The translations under genes and the position numbers were made by a program. This document shows positions 9,032 to 16,580 of a stretch of 64,000 bases of DNA, one piece after another. The DNA comes from Epilithonimonas hungarica. GTDB lineage: Bacteria > Bacteroidota > Bacteroidia > Flavobacteriales > Weeksellaceae. Position 1 is the stretch's first letter; every line of letters starts with the position of its first letter. The notes below the pieces were generated by a model that did not search any database, was not told the DNA's origin, and was given only the letters and a program-made list of their open reading frames with translations. The stretch is taken from positions 1-64,000 of the forward strand of contig NZ_FNBH01000005.1 of the NCBI RefSeq assembly GCF_900102265.1, in the 5' to 3' direction.

Positions 9032-9087
9032 GCATACAACATCCGTCGTTTTGCATACATCAGGCTTTTAATTTCTGCTGAATTTTG
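9032..9087 (+). promoter_or_regulatory. AraC-type operator and promoter 3 (before aldo/keto reductase)
   Basis: Half-sites GCATACAA (9032-9039) and GCATACAT (9053-9060), 21 bp apart, aligned to the GGCTACAA cores of the other two operators. The -7 box GAATTTTG (9080-9087) starts 27 bp after the second half-site and again lacks the usual T. Confidence 0.65.
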
Positions 9088-9107
9088 TATCAGTAAAATT
9101 TAACGAT

Positions 9108-10115
9108 ATGAAATTGAATCAGGTAAAATTAGGAAATCAGGGATTAATCGTTCCAAATATCGGTTTGGGATGTATGGGAATGACCGGTTTTGGCGAAGTT
9201 GATACTTATGGGAAAGCCGACGAAAAAGAAGCTATTGCAACCATTCATCGTTCTTTGGAATTGGGTGGAAATTTTCTCGACACCGCAGATCTGTACGGAC
9301 CTTTTAAAAATGAACAGCTGATTGCAAAAGCTATTCAAGGAAACCGAAACCAATATGTGATTGCAACAAAATTCGGTTGGGAAATTGATGATAACGAACA
9401 AATCACGTGGAAAATCAACGGAAAGAAAGATTATGTGAAAAAATCAATTGAGCGTTCTTTGAAAAACTTAAAAACAGATTACATCGACTTGTATTATATG
9501 CACCGTCTCGATAAAAACGTTCCGGTTGAAGAGACGGTTGAAGCAATGAGCGATTTGGTAAAGGAAGGAAAAATCGGTTATATCGGTTTGTCTGAAGTTT
9601 CTTCTGAAACGGTGAAAAGAGCGCATGTCGTTCATCCGATTTCAGCAGTTCAGAGTGAATATTCTCTGTTTGAAAGAACGGTTGAAGAAAAAGGTGTCAT
9701 CAAAACTTTGAATGAATTGGGAATTGGTTTTGTGGCGTATTCTCCTTTGGGAAGAGGATTTTTATCCGGACAAATCCGTTCGATTGATGATTTGCCTGAA
9801 AATGATTTCCGAAGAGGAATTCCGCGTTTTCAAGGAGAACATTTTCAAAAAAATATTGAATTGGTGGAAGCGATTGAAAATATGGCAAAGGAAAAAGAAA
9901 TTACTTCTTCTCAACTGGCTCTGGCTTGGATTATCAGCAAAGGAATTATTCCAATTCCGGGAACGAAACGCAGAAAATATCTTGAACAGAATATTGAAGC
10001 CAGCAAAATTATCTTGAGTGAATCTGATGTTCAGAAGCTGGAAAGTATTGTACCTTTAGGAACAGATACGGGTGCAACTTACGATGAATTTGGGATGGGG
10101 CTTTTGGATTATTAG
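9108..10115 (+). CDS. Aldo/keto reductase (module 3 enzyme)
   Basis: A 335-residue (alpha/beta)8-barrel reductase of the AKR13-like group that reduces aldehydes and ketones with NADPH. The catalytic set is complete: Asp and Tyr in NFLDTADLYG (about residues 55-64), Lys in VIATKFGW (about 87), His in LYYMHRLD (about 130). The cofactor end SPLGRGFLSG and IPIPGTKRRKYLEQN are typical. It has its own AraC-type operator and is followed, after a 293-base gap filled by repeats, by the AraC 3 gene. Confidence 0.93.
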   Translation: MKLNQVKLGNQGLIVPNIGLGCMGMTGFGEVDTYGKADEKEAIATIHRSLELGGNFLDTADLYGPFKNEQLIAKAIQGNRNQYVIATKFGWEIDDNEQITWKINGKKDYVKKSIERSLKNLKTDYIDLYYMHRLDKNVPVEETVEAMSDLVKEGKIGYIGLSEVSSETVKRAHVVHPISAVQSEYSLFERTVEEKGVIKTLNELGIGFVAYSPLGRGFLSGQIRSIDDLPENDFRRGIPRFQGEHFQKNIELVEAIENMAKEKEITSSQLALAWIISKGIIPIPGTKRRKYLEQNIEASKIILSESDVQKLESIVPLGTDTGATYDEFGMGLLDY

Positions 10116-10144
10116 TTTTTATCTAAATTAAATCATTTGTAATC

Positions 10145-10220
10145 TGTCATTCTGAATGAAATGAAATGTAGTGAAGAATCTCAATTCAATCTCAGAGATT
10201 CTTCCTGCGTCAGAATGACA
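10145..10220. repeat. Palindromic intergenic repeat (TGTCATTCTGA type)
   Basis: Outer arms TGTCATTCTGA (10145-10155) and TCAGAATGACA (10210-10220) are perfect inverted copies; inner arms AGAATCTC and GAGATTCT (10175-10182, 10195-10202) also pair. The whole folds into a long hairpin, like a miniature or REP-type element. Confidence 0.7.
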
Positions 10221-10269
10221 AATTCTGGCTGGAAGTTTATCAATCGTAAAGTTGGAACGCAATAAGATT

Positions 10270-10375
10270 GCAGCCCGACTTGAGCGGAAATCCTTTTTTG
10301 CTTGGTCTCAAATTCTATTGAACTGAAAATCCTCTGCAAAAAAGATTGGGAGCGGAAGGCGGATTAAGCTGCCCA
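10270..10375. repeat. Dispersed repeat family A, copy 1
   Basis: Begins GCAGCCCGACTTGAGCGGAA and ends GGATTAAGCTGCCC, with GCAAAAAAG opposite CTTTTTTGC-like runs inside. It resembles the segments at 39163 and 54507: an AGCCC end, a (G)CGGAAATCC or CGGCATCC word, a complementary centre and an AGCGG(A/G) word near the far end. Confidence 0.55.
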
Positions 10376-10408
10376 AATTATTAACTTTAATACTTAGAAT
10401 TTCAAATT

Positions 10409-11305
10409 ATGAACACGATAAAATCTATTTCAGCTTTTCATCGATTATTGTCGCTTCCGGAACCGAAACATCCGATGGTAAGTGTGGTGAATCTTTCGGA
10501 AAGTGTTTTTATTGACGATGACGTCTGGAAAGGTTTTACGAGTAGGTATTATTGTGTTGCTCTGAAACGGAATGCGACCGGAAAAATAAGATACGGTCAA
10601 CAACACTACGATTACGATAAAGGTGTGCTGAGTTTTACGGCCCCGAACCAGGTTCAGTATCTCGATTTGCAGACGATGGAATGTGAAAATACGGGTTATC
10701 TTTTGATTTTTCACGAAGATTTTCTGCTGAAACATTCTTTGGCGAATACGATTTCGTCTTACGGATTTTTCTCTTATGCTGTGAATGAAGCGTTGCATCT
10801 TTCTGAGGATGAGGAAAACGATTTGCTTGAAATTCTGAATAAAATCGATAAGGAATGTCAGCACATCGACCAGCACACGCAGGAAATTATTTTGTCGCAG
10901 ATTGAATTGCTCTTGAATTATTCCAAACGTTTTTACGAAAGACAATTTATTACGAGAAAAAGTGGAAGTCATCAGCTTTTGACGAAGTTTGAAACGTTTT
11001 TGAATGATTATTTTGATAAAGAATCTTCTGAAAAAGGACTTCTGACAGTTCATCAAATTGCAGAAGCGATGAATCTTTCTCCAAATTATTTGAGTGACTT
11101 ATTAAGAATTCAGACCGGACAGAATACACAGCAACATATTCACGAAAAACTCATCAGTAAAGCGAAAGAGAAACTTTCAACAACGGAATTATCGGTAAGT
11201 GAAATTGCTTATGAATTGGGGTTTGAACATTCTCAATCATTTTCTACACTTTTTAAAAAGAAAACGAAAATGTCACCGTTGGAATTTCGACAATCTTTTA
11301 ATTGA
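10409..11305 (+). CDS. AraC family transcriptional regulator 3
   Basis: A 298-residue AraC/XylS regulator, third paralogue of the island. It opens SISAFHRLLSLPEPKHPMVS, keeps the YGQQHYDYDKG block and ends with the same SVSEIAYELGFEHSQSF / SPLEFRQSFN double helix-turn-helix. It differs from the other two by TLFKKKTKM in place of KLFKAKTDI just before the end. The partner enzyme is presumably the aldo/keto reductase upstream, though 293 bases of repeat DNA separate them, so this regulator probably has its own promoter. Confidence 0.9.
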   Translation: MNTIKSISAFHRLLSLPEPKHPMVSVVNLSESVFIDDDVWKGFTSRYYCVALKRNATGKIRYGQQHYDYDKGVLSFTAPNQVQYLDLQTMECENTGYLLIFHEDFLLKHSLANTISSYGFFSYAVNEALHLSEDEENDLLEILNKIDKECQHIDQHTQEIILSQIELLLNYSKRFYERQFITRKSGSHQLLTKFETFLNDYFDKESSEKGLLTVHQIAEAMNLSPNYLSDLLRIQTGQNTQQHIHEKLISKAKEKLSTTELSVSEIAYELGFEHSQSFSTLFKKKTKMSPLEFRQSFN

Positions 11306-11313
11306 TGTTTTTT

Positions 11314-11374
11314 CTCTCGCTGATTTTACGGATAGAGCAGATGATTTGTTTAAAATCTGCTTAATCTGCGAGAG
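11314..11374. repeat. Dispersed repeat family B, copy 1
   Basis: CTCTCGCTGATT ... AATCTGCGAGAG: an imperfect palindrome with ATTT and AAAATCTGC words inside. Related copies are at 12496 and 26957. It lies between convergent genes and may double as a terminator. Confidence 0.6.
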
Positions 11375-11377
11375 TAT

Positions 11378-11761
11378 TTATTTTTCGAAAACATCTTCTC
11401 TAATATTATTTTTATGTGTTCTTCCCCATTCGGAAAGTGCCATAATCACCGTTTTCAAAGTCTTGCTGTAATCTGTCGAAATATATTCCACCACAACCGG
11501 AGTCTGTTCCGAATGCACAATTCTTTTCACAAAACCATTCAATTCCAAATCCTTCAACTCATTTGAAAGAACTCTTGCAGAAATTCCAGCGACAATTCTT
11601 TGGAGTTCATTGAATCGAATACTTCCGTGTTCCTGCAATGCAATAATAATTTTCAGTTTCCATTTTCCGCCGATAACATAAAGCGCATCTTCCACGGAAG
11701 AAAGATGATTTTGGCAATTTACTTTGGTAATCGGTTCTTCTAATTCAATATCATTTTCCAT
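11378..11761 (-). CDS. HxlR family transcriptional regulator
   Basis: A 127-residue winged-helix repressor/activator of the HxlR (MarR-like) family. The hallmark VIGGKWKLKIIIALQEHG (about residues 32-48), RFNELQRIVAGISARVLSNELKDLE recognition region (written here in two parts in the protein) and the C-terminal LSEWGRTH are present. It diverges from an azoreductase-like gene across a 106-base region with a palindromic operator. Members of this family often sense quinones, aldehydes or disulfide stress through cysteine; here one Cys lies at about residue 16. Confidence 0.92.
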   Translation of the reverse strand: MENDIELEEPITKVNCQNHLSSVEDALYVIGGKWKLKIIIALQEHGSIRFNELQRIVAGISARVLSNELKDLELNGFVKRIVHSEQTPVVVEYISTDYSKTLKTVIMALSEWGRTHKNNIREDVFEK

Positions 11762-11780
11762 AAATTAATCTTAAACTAAC

Positions 11781-11821
11781 CAAAAGGTTACTACTAACCT
11801 TTTGTTTACTACTAACTTTTG
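11781..11821. promoter_or_regulatory. Candidate HxlR operator
   Basis: A perfect 10-bp inverted repeat CAAAAGGTTA / TAACCTTTTG around CTAC (11781-11804), and a direct repeat of TTACTACTAAC at 11788-11798 and 11806-11816 (18 bp apart). It lies between divergent hxlR and azoR-like genes, just upstream of the azoR -7 box. Confidence 0.65.
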
Positions 11822-11836
11822 ATAAGCAAATGTACA

Positions 11837-11844
11837 TAATTTTG
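11837..11844 (+). promoter_or_regulatory. -7 element of the azoreductase-like gene
   Basis: TAATTTTG matches TAnnTTTG, 23 bases before the ATG. Its -33 region overlaps the right edge of the HxlR operator. Confidence 0.55.
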
Positions 11845-11867
11845 CTGAAGAATTTTAATCATCAAAA

Positions 11868-12470
11868 ATGAAAAACATACTTCATATCATTTCAAGTCCG
11901 AGAAAAGAATTGTCTGCAAGCAGAAAATTAGGAACTGCTGTTATTGAAAAAATCCAGGAAAAATATCCTGACGTTATTGTAAAAGAGCGTGATCTAACAA
12001 AAAATTCAGTTCCTCTTTTGGAAGAAAAACACATCAACACTTTTTTTACTCCAGCGGAAAACCATTCTCCTGAACAGGCGGAAATTAACCAATATTCAAC
12101 AGATTTAATTTCAGAATTACAGGAAGCTGACATTATTATTATTGATTCTCCGATGTACAATTTCTCTGTTCCTGCTACACTCAGAGCGTATTTTGATTTT
12201 ACGTCACGAGCAGGATACACTTTTAAATATGATGAAAATGGACCGAAAGGTTTGTTGAATGACAAGAAATTATACATCGCTTTCACGTCCGGAAATATTT
12301 ATTCTGAAGGTCCTTATCAGATTTTTGATTCTAATGTTCCTTACATTAAGAATGTTTTTGGTTTTTATGGCGTTAAAGATGTCAGTGTTTTTCGTGCAGA
12401 AGGTTTAGCAATCCCAGGAATTATGGAAACCGCTTTGGAAAAAGGTATTGAAAGTATTGTAATTGATTAA
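11868..12470 (+). CDS. FMN-dependent NADH-azoreductase / quinone reductase-like flavodoxin-fold protein
   Basis: A 200-residue flavodoxin-fold oxidoreductase of the AzoR type, reducing quinones or azo compounds by two electrons with NADH and FMN. Visible are ISSPRKELSASRKLG at the phosphate-binding N-terminus, DSPMYNFSVPATLRAYFDF (about 90-110), the FMN-ring loop of the family, and YIAFTSGNIYSEG. The length equals E. coli AzoR. It is divergent from the HxlR regulator, a common pairing for quinone-stress defence. Confidence 0.88.
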   Translation: MKNILHIISSPRKELSASRKLGTAVIEKIQEKYPDVIVKERDLTKNSVPLLEEKHINTFFTPAENHSPEQAEINQYSTDLISELQEADIIIIDSPMYNFSVPATLRAYFDFTSRAGYTFKYDENGPKGLLNDKKLYIAFTSGNIYSEGPYQIFDSNVPYIKNVFGFYGVKDVSVFRAEGLAIPGIMETALEKGIESIVID

Positions 12471-12495
12471 TTTCAAGTGATTGTTCGATAAATAC

Positions 12496-12561
12496 TCTCT
12501 CGTAGATTGAGCAAATTTTGCAGACAATAAAAATCTGCTTTATCAGCTAAATCTGTGAGAA
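12496..12561. repeat. Dispersed repeat family B, copy 2
   Basis: CTCTCGTAGATTGAGCAAAT ... AAATCTGTGAGA: same layout as the copy at 11314. Lies between convergent azoR-like and pyrC genes. Confidence 0.6.
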
Positions 12562-12613
12562 ATTAAAACAAAAAAGGCAAATCTGCAGCTTAGCAAATTT
12601 GTCTTTTCTTTGT

Positions 12614-13951
12614 TTATTCTTCAACTTCAAAAAGCAATCGCTCCCCGAATTTTTCTTCCTTGATTTTTCCATTTTCGTAAACAAGATTTCCGTTTACGAA
12701 AGTATGGGTAACTTTTGAATGAAACTCAATTCCTTCAAGTGGACTCCAGCCACATTTGTAAAGAATGTTTTCCTTATCAACTGTCCAGTTTTGATTTAAA
12801 TCAACCAAAACCAAATCTGCTTTATAACCTTCTCTGATGAAACCTCTCTTCTCAATTCTGAACAAAATTGCAGGATTATGAGCCATTTTTTCAGCAATTC
12901 TTTCCAGAGAAATTTTTCCGTTTTTAAAATTCTCCAGCATCACTAACAAAGAATGCTGAACCAAAGGCGCTCCTGAAGGACATTTCGTATAAACATTTTG
13001 TTTTTCTTCCCAGGTGTGAGGTGCGTGGTCGGTGGCAATTACATCAATTCTGTCATCCAGCAAAGCTTCCCAAAGTCCATCTTTGTCTTTCTGAGTTTTT
13101 ACCGCAGGGTTCCATTTGATTAATCCACCTTTTGTTTCATAATCTTCATTCGTGAAAGTCAAATGATGAACACAAACTTCTGCTGTTATTTTTTTATCTT
13201 TTAAAGGAATATCATTTCTGAAAAGGCCCGTTTCAATCGCCGTCGATAAATGAAAAACATGAAGTCTTGCACCGGTTTTCTTTGCCAATTCAATTGCTTT
13301 TGAGGAAGATTTATAACAAGCTTCCTCACTTCTTATTAAATGATGAAATTTTATAGGAATATCTTCCCCATATTCATCCAGATATTTTTGAGTATTGGCT
13401 CTGATTGTTGCTTCGTCTTCGCAGTGAACGGCAATCAGCATTTTGGTATTGCTGAAAATATTTTCCAGAGTTTCAGGATTATCAACCAGCATATTTCCTG
13501 TTGATGAACCTAGAAACAATTTGATTCCGGGAACGTTTCTTGGGTTTGTTTTCAGGATTTCTTCCAGATTATCATTCGTTCCGCCCATCATAAAACCGTA
13601 ATTAGCATAAGCTTTTTGAGAACCAATTTCATATTTATCAGCCAATAATTCCTGAGTCACAGCATTCGGAACAGTGTTGGGTTGGTCTATGAAACTTGTT
13701 ATTCCGCCGGCAATCGCAGCTTTTGATTCGGTTTCGATATCGCCTTTTTGCGTCAAACCCGGCTCACGGAAATGAACCTGGTCATCAATTACTCCAGGCA
13801 AAAGATACTTTCTGGAAGCATCGATAACTTGGTCAGCTTCTTCATTAATATTGGAATCTATTTTAGAAATCAAATCGTTTTCGATAAGAATATCACTTTG
13901 GATAATTTTTCCTTCGTTTACGATTTGAGCATTTTTTATTAGAATTTTCAT
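12614..13951 (-). CDS. pyrC: Dihydroorotase
   Basis: Cyclises carbamoyl-aspartate to dihydroorotate in pyrimidine synthesis. It is a 445-residue amidohydrolase-fold enzyme: DDQVHFREPG (about residues 57-66) gives the HxH-type zinc ligands, GIKLFLGSSTGN holds the lysine likely carbamylated between the metals, AVHCEDE and LHVFHLST give further His ligands and IATDHAPHTWEEK the catalytic Asp. The C-terminal LVLVDLN beta-sandwich is typical. A full promoter precedes it. Confidence 0.93.
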   Translation of the reverse strand: MKILIKNAQIVNEGKIIQSDILIENDLISKIDSNINEEADQVIDASRKYLLPGVIDDQVHFREPGLTQKGDIETESKAAIAGGITSFIDQPNTVPNAVTQELLADKYEIGSQKAYANYGFMMGGTNDNLEEILKTNPRNVPGIKLFLGSSTGNMLVDNPETLENIFSNTKMLIAVHCEDEATIRANTQKYLDEYGEDIPIKFHHLIRSEEACYKSSSKAIELAKKTGARLHVFHLSTAIETGLFRNDIPLKDKKITAEVCVHHLTFTNEDYETKGGLIKWNPAVKTQKDKDGLWEALLDDRIDVIATDHAPHTWEEKQNVYTKCPSGAPLVQHSLLVMLENFKNGKISLERIAEKMAHNPAILFRIEKRGFIREGYKADLVLVDLNQNWTVDKENILYKCGWSPLEGIEFHSKVTHTFVNGNLVYENGKIKEEKFGERLLFEVEE

Positions 13952-13971
13952 TTTACTTTTTTAGACAGAAA

Positions 13972-14002
13972 CAAAATTAAGTTTTTGAAAATTATTACTC
14001 AA
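13972..14002 (-). promoter_or_regulatory. Promoter of pyrC
   Basis: Minus-strand TTG (14000-14002), 20 bp spacer, TAATTTTG (13972-13979), 20 bases before the ATG. Confidence 0.65.
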
Positions 14003-14022
14003 GTTTTGAATCTTAATAATTG

Positions 14023-14136
14023 AACCACATAGACACATAGTTTTAAAAAATATAATTAAGTTCAAATAGATTCAATTCTACTATGTTTATTTTTTTAATA
14101 TTAATTGTCCCAATAATTCTATGTGTCTATGTGGTT
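14023..14136. repeat. Inverted repeat of the AACCACATAGACACATAG type
   Basis: AACCACATAGACACATAG (14023-14040) is a perfect inverted copy of the end at 14119-14136, with about 78 AT-rich bases between. Located between divergent pyrC and the GH92 gene. Confidence 0.7.
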
Positions 14137-14190
14137 GAAATTAATCCAATCATAAATTAATATTCTTAAATTGCTTCAAAATTCCAAAGA

Positions 14191-16488
14191 ATGTCTCCGA
14201 GAAAATACATTTTAATTCTACCCGTTTTATTCACTTCGTTATTCAGTTCCCAAAAATTAGAAAACCTTGTCAAATTCGTCAATCCAATCATTGGAACCGA
14301 AAAAATGGGACATACTTTTCCGGGTGCAACGATTCCTTTTGGCGCCGTTCAGCTGAGTCCGGAAACGGATTCTCTTTCATATGAAGTCAATGGAAAATAT
14401 AATCCTGATATTTATAAATATTGCGCTGGTTATCGCTACGAAGACAAAACGATTGTTGGATTTTCACATACGCATTTCAGCGGAACCGGACATTCGGACT
14501 TGGGAGATTTTCTGATAATGCCGACAGTTGGAGAGTTAAAATTAAATCCCGGAACTGCTCAAAATCCAGAAAGTGGATTCCGTTCCAGATTTTCTCATCA
14601 AAACGAAAAAGCGGAAGCCGGCTATTACAAAGTGAAGCTTGACGATTATAATATTCTGGCTGAAATGACTGCTACAACCAGAGTTGGTTTTCATCAATAT
14701 ACGTTTCCTAAATCGGATGATGCGCACATTATTCTGGATTTGATGGCAGGAATTTACAATTATGATGATAAAAATGTTTGGACTTATATAAGAATTGAAA
14801 ACGACCACAAAATCACAGGTTACCGACAAACCAACGGTTGGGCAAGAACGAGAGCGGTTTATTTTGCAATGGAATTTTCTAAACCATTTAAATCTTATGG
14901 TCAGAAAAATTTTGATACGAAACAAGCTTACCGAGGATTTTGGAGAAAATGGAATCAGGACGAAAATTTCCCGGAGATTGCAGGAAAGAAAATCAGAATG
15001 CATTTTGATTTCGATACTCAGGAGAATGAAAAAGTTCAAATCAAATTTGCGATTTCGCCAGTCAGTCAAGCCAATGCTTTGGAAAATTTAACCAAAGAAA
15101 CGCCCGATTGGAACTTTGAAAAAATAAAATCTCAGGCTCAGAATGATTGGAATAAGGAATTGAATAAAATAGTTGTCAACACAATTTCCGAAGATGAAAA
15201 AGTGAATTTTTACACGGCGATGTATCACACATTCATCAATCCTACAACTTATATGGATAGCAATGGAGAATATAAAGGTCTTGACCAGAATGTTCATCAG
15301 GCTAAAGATTTTACTAATTACACCACGTTTTCACTTTGGGACACTTACCGCGCTTTGCATCCGTTTTTCAACATTATTCAGCCAAAACGGAATAATGATA
15401 TGATTCAGTCGATGTTGGCACACTATGACCAATTCAGTTTGAAAATGCTGCCGGTTTGGTCGCATTATGCTAATGAAAACTGGTGTATGAGCGGTTATCA
15501 TTCGGTTTCTTTGATTGCTGATGCGATTATCAAAGGCACTTACACTGGAAATCCGGAAGAAGCTTTGAAGGCTTGTATTGCGACTTCCAACAAGAGAAAT
15601 TACGAAGGCATCGGCGAATACATCGATAAAGGCTACATCTCTGCGGAGAAAAACGGAACTTCGGTTTCCAACACGGTGGAATATGCGTACGACGATTGGG
15701 CGATTGCTCAGATTGCCAAGAAATTAGGCAAAACTGACATTTATAATGAATATCTGAAACGCTCCGAAAACTGGAAAAATGTCTTTGACAAATCGATTGG
15801 TTTTATGAGACCGAGATTGTCTGACGGAAGTTTTAAGAAAGAATTTGATTTGATGAGCACGCACGGACAAGGCTTTATCGAAGGGAATTCCTGGAATTAC
15901 AGCTTCTTCGTCCCACACAATCCTGAGGAATTAATGAAATCGATGGGTGGAAAACAGAAATTCGGGGAAAAACTTGACGAATTATTTTCAATGCATTTGC
16001 CTGACGCGTTTTTTGCGGATACGGAAGATATTACCAGAGAAGGAATTATCGGCGGATATGTTCACGGAAATGAACCGGCGCATCATGTAGCTTATCTCTA
16101 TAATGTTGCCGGACAACCTTGGAAAGCTCAGGCTCAAATCCGAAAAATTCTGACAATGCAATACAAAGCAAAACCTGATGGATTGGGCGGAAACGACGAT
16201 TGCGGTCAGATGAGCGCTTGGTATATTTTCAGCAGTTTGGGATTCTATCCCGTTTCGCCAGGTTCCGATGAATATTGGATTGGAAGTCCTAGTATCGTGA
16301 ATGCAAAACTGAATTTGGAGAACGGAAAAACGTTTGAAATTGAAGCTAAAAACCAATCAGAAAAGAATGTTTACATCGAAAAAATCGAACTGAATGGAAA
16401 ACCGTTTGATGGCTACAAATTGAAGCACGAGGACCTTATGAAAGGTGGAAAATTGGTTTTCTTTATGAATTATAAGCTGAAGAAATAA
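14191..16488 (+). CDS. GH92 family alpha-mannosidase, exported
   Basis: A 765-residue glycoside hydrolase of family 92, calcium-dependent exo-alpha-mannosidases that trim N-glycans. The N-terminus (MSPRKYILILPVLFTSLFSS) is a signal peptide. NPIIGT and GHTFPGATIPFGAVQLSP (about 30-55) open the beta-sandwich domain; FSHTHFSGTGHSDLGD follows. In the (alpha/alpha)6 barrel, HGNEPAHHVAYLYN carries the catalytic glutamate and GGNDDCGQMSAWYIFSSLG the metal/substrate residues, near residues 628 and 670. No T9SS domain is seen. It stands alone, suggesting use of host or dietary glycans. Confidence 0.95.
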   Translation: MSPRKYILILPVLFTSLFSSQKLENLVKFVNPIIGTEKMGHTFPGATIPFGAVQLSPETDSLSYEVNGKYNPDIYKYCAGYRYEDKTIVGFSHTHFSGTGHSDLGDFLIMPTVGELKLNPGTAQNPESGFRSRFSHQNEKAEAGYYKVKLDDYNILAEMTATTRVGFHQYTFPKSDDAHIILDLMAGIYNYDDKNVWTYIRIENDHKITGYRQTNGWARTRAVYFAMEFSKPFKSYGQKNFDTKQAYRGFWRKWNQDENFPEIAGKKIRMHFDFDTQENEKVQIKFAISPVSQANALENLTKETPDWNFEKIKSQAQNDWNKELNKIVVNTISEDEKVNFYTAMYHTFINPTTYMDSNGEYKGLDQNVHQAKDFTNYTTFSLWDTYRALHPFFNIIQPKRNNDMIQSMLAHYDQFSLKMLPVWSHYANENWCMSGYHSVSLIADAIIKGTYTGNPEEALKACIATSNKRNYEGIGEYIDKGYISAEKNGTSVSNTVEYAYDDWAIAQIAKKLGKTDIYNEYLKRSENWKNVFDKSIGFMRPRLSDGSFKKEFDLMSTHGQGFIEGNSWNYSFFVPHNPEELMKSMGGKQKFGEKLDELFSMHLPDAFFADTEDITREGIIGGYVHGNEPAHHVAYLYNVAGQPWKAQAQIRKILTMQYKAKPDGLGGNDDCGQMSAWYIFSSLGFYPVSPGSDEYWIGSPSIVNAKLNLENGKTFEIEAKNQSEKNVYIEKIELNGKPFDGYKLKHEDLMKGGKLVFFMNYKLKK

Positions 16489-16511
16489 ATCGGATTCTTC
16501 TCAGAATAGAT

Positions 16512-16519
16512 TATTTTTG
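16512..16519 (+). promoter_or_regulatory. -7 element of the flippase gene
   Basis: TATTTTTG matches TAnnTTTG, about 60 bases before the ATG at 16581. No clear -33 TTG. Confidence 0.4.
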
Positions 16520-16580
16520 CAAAAATTTTTGAATTGAAATCGCAGATTCCATCTGACCGATGAAAACAATAGACTATTAG

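Noticed and set aside
10445-11056. 203-codon frame antisense to AraC 3
   Set aside because: The AraC frame is a clear family match; the antisense frame resembles nothing.
16419-16428. GGCTACAA-like half-site in the GH92 gene
   Set aside because: Single copy inside coding sequence without a partner 21 bp away or a promoter.
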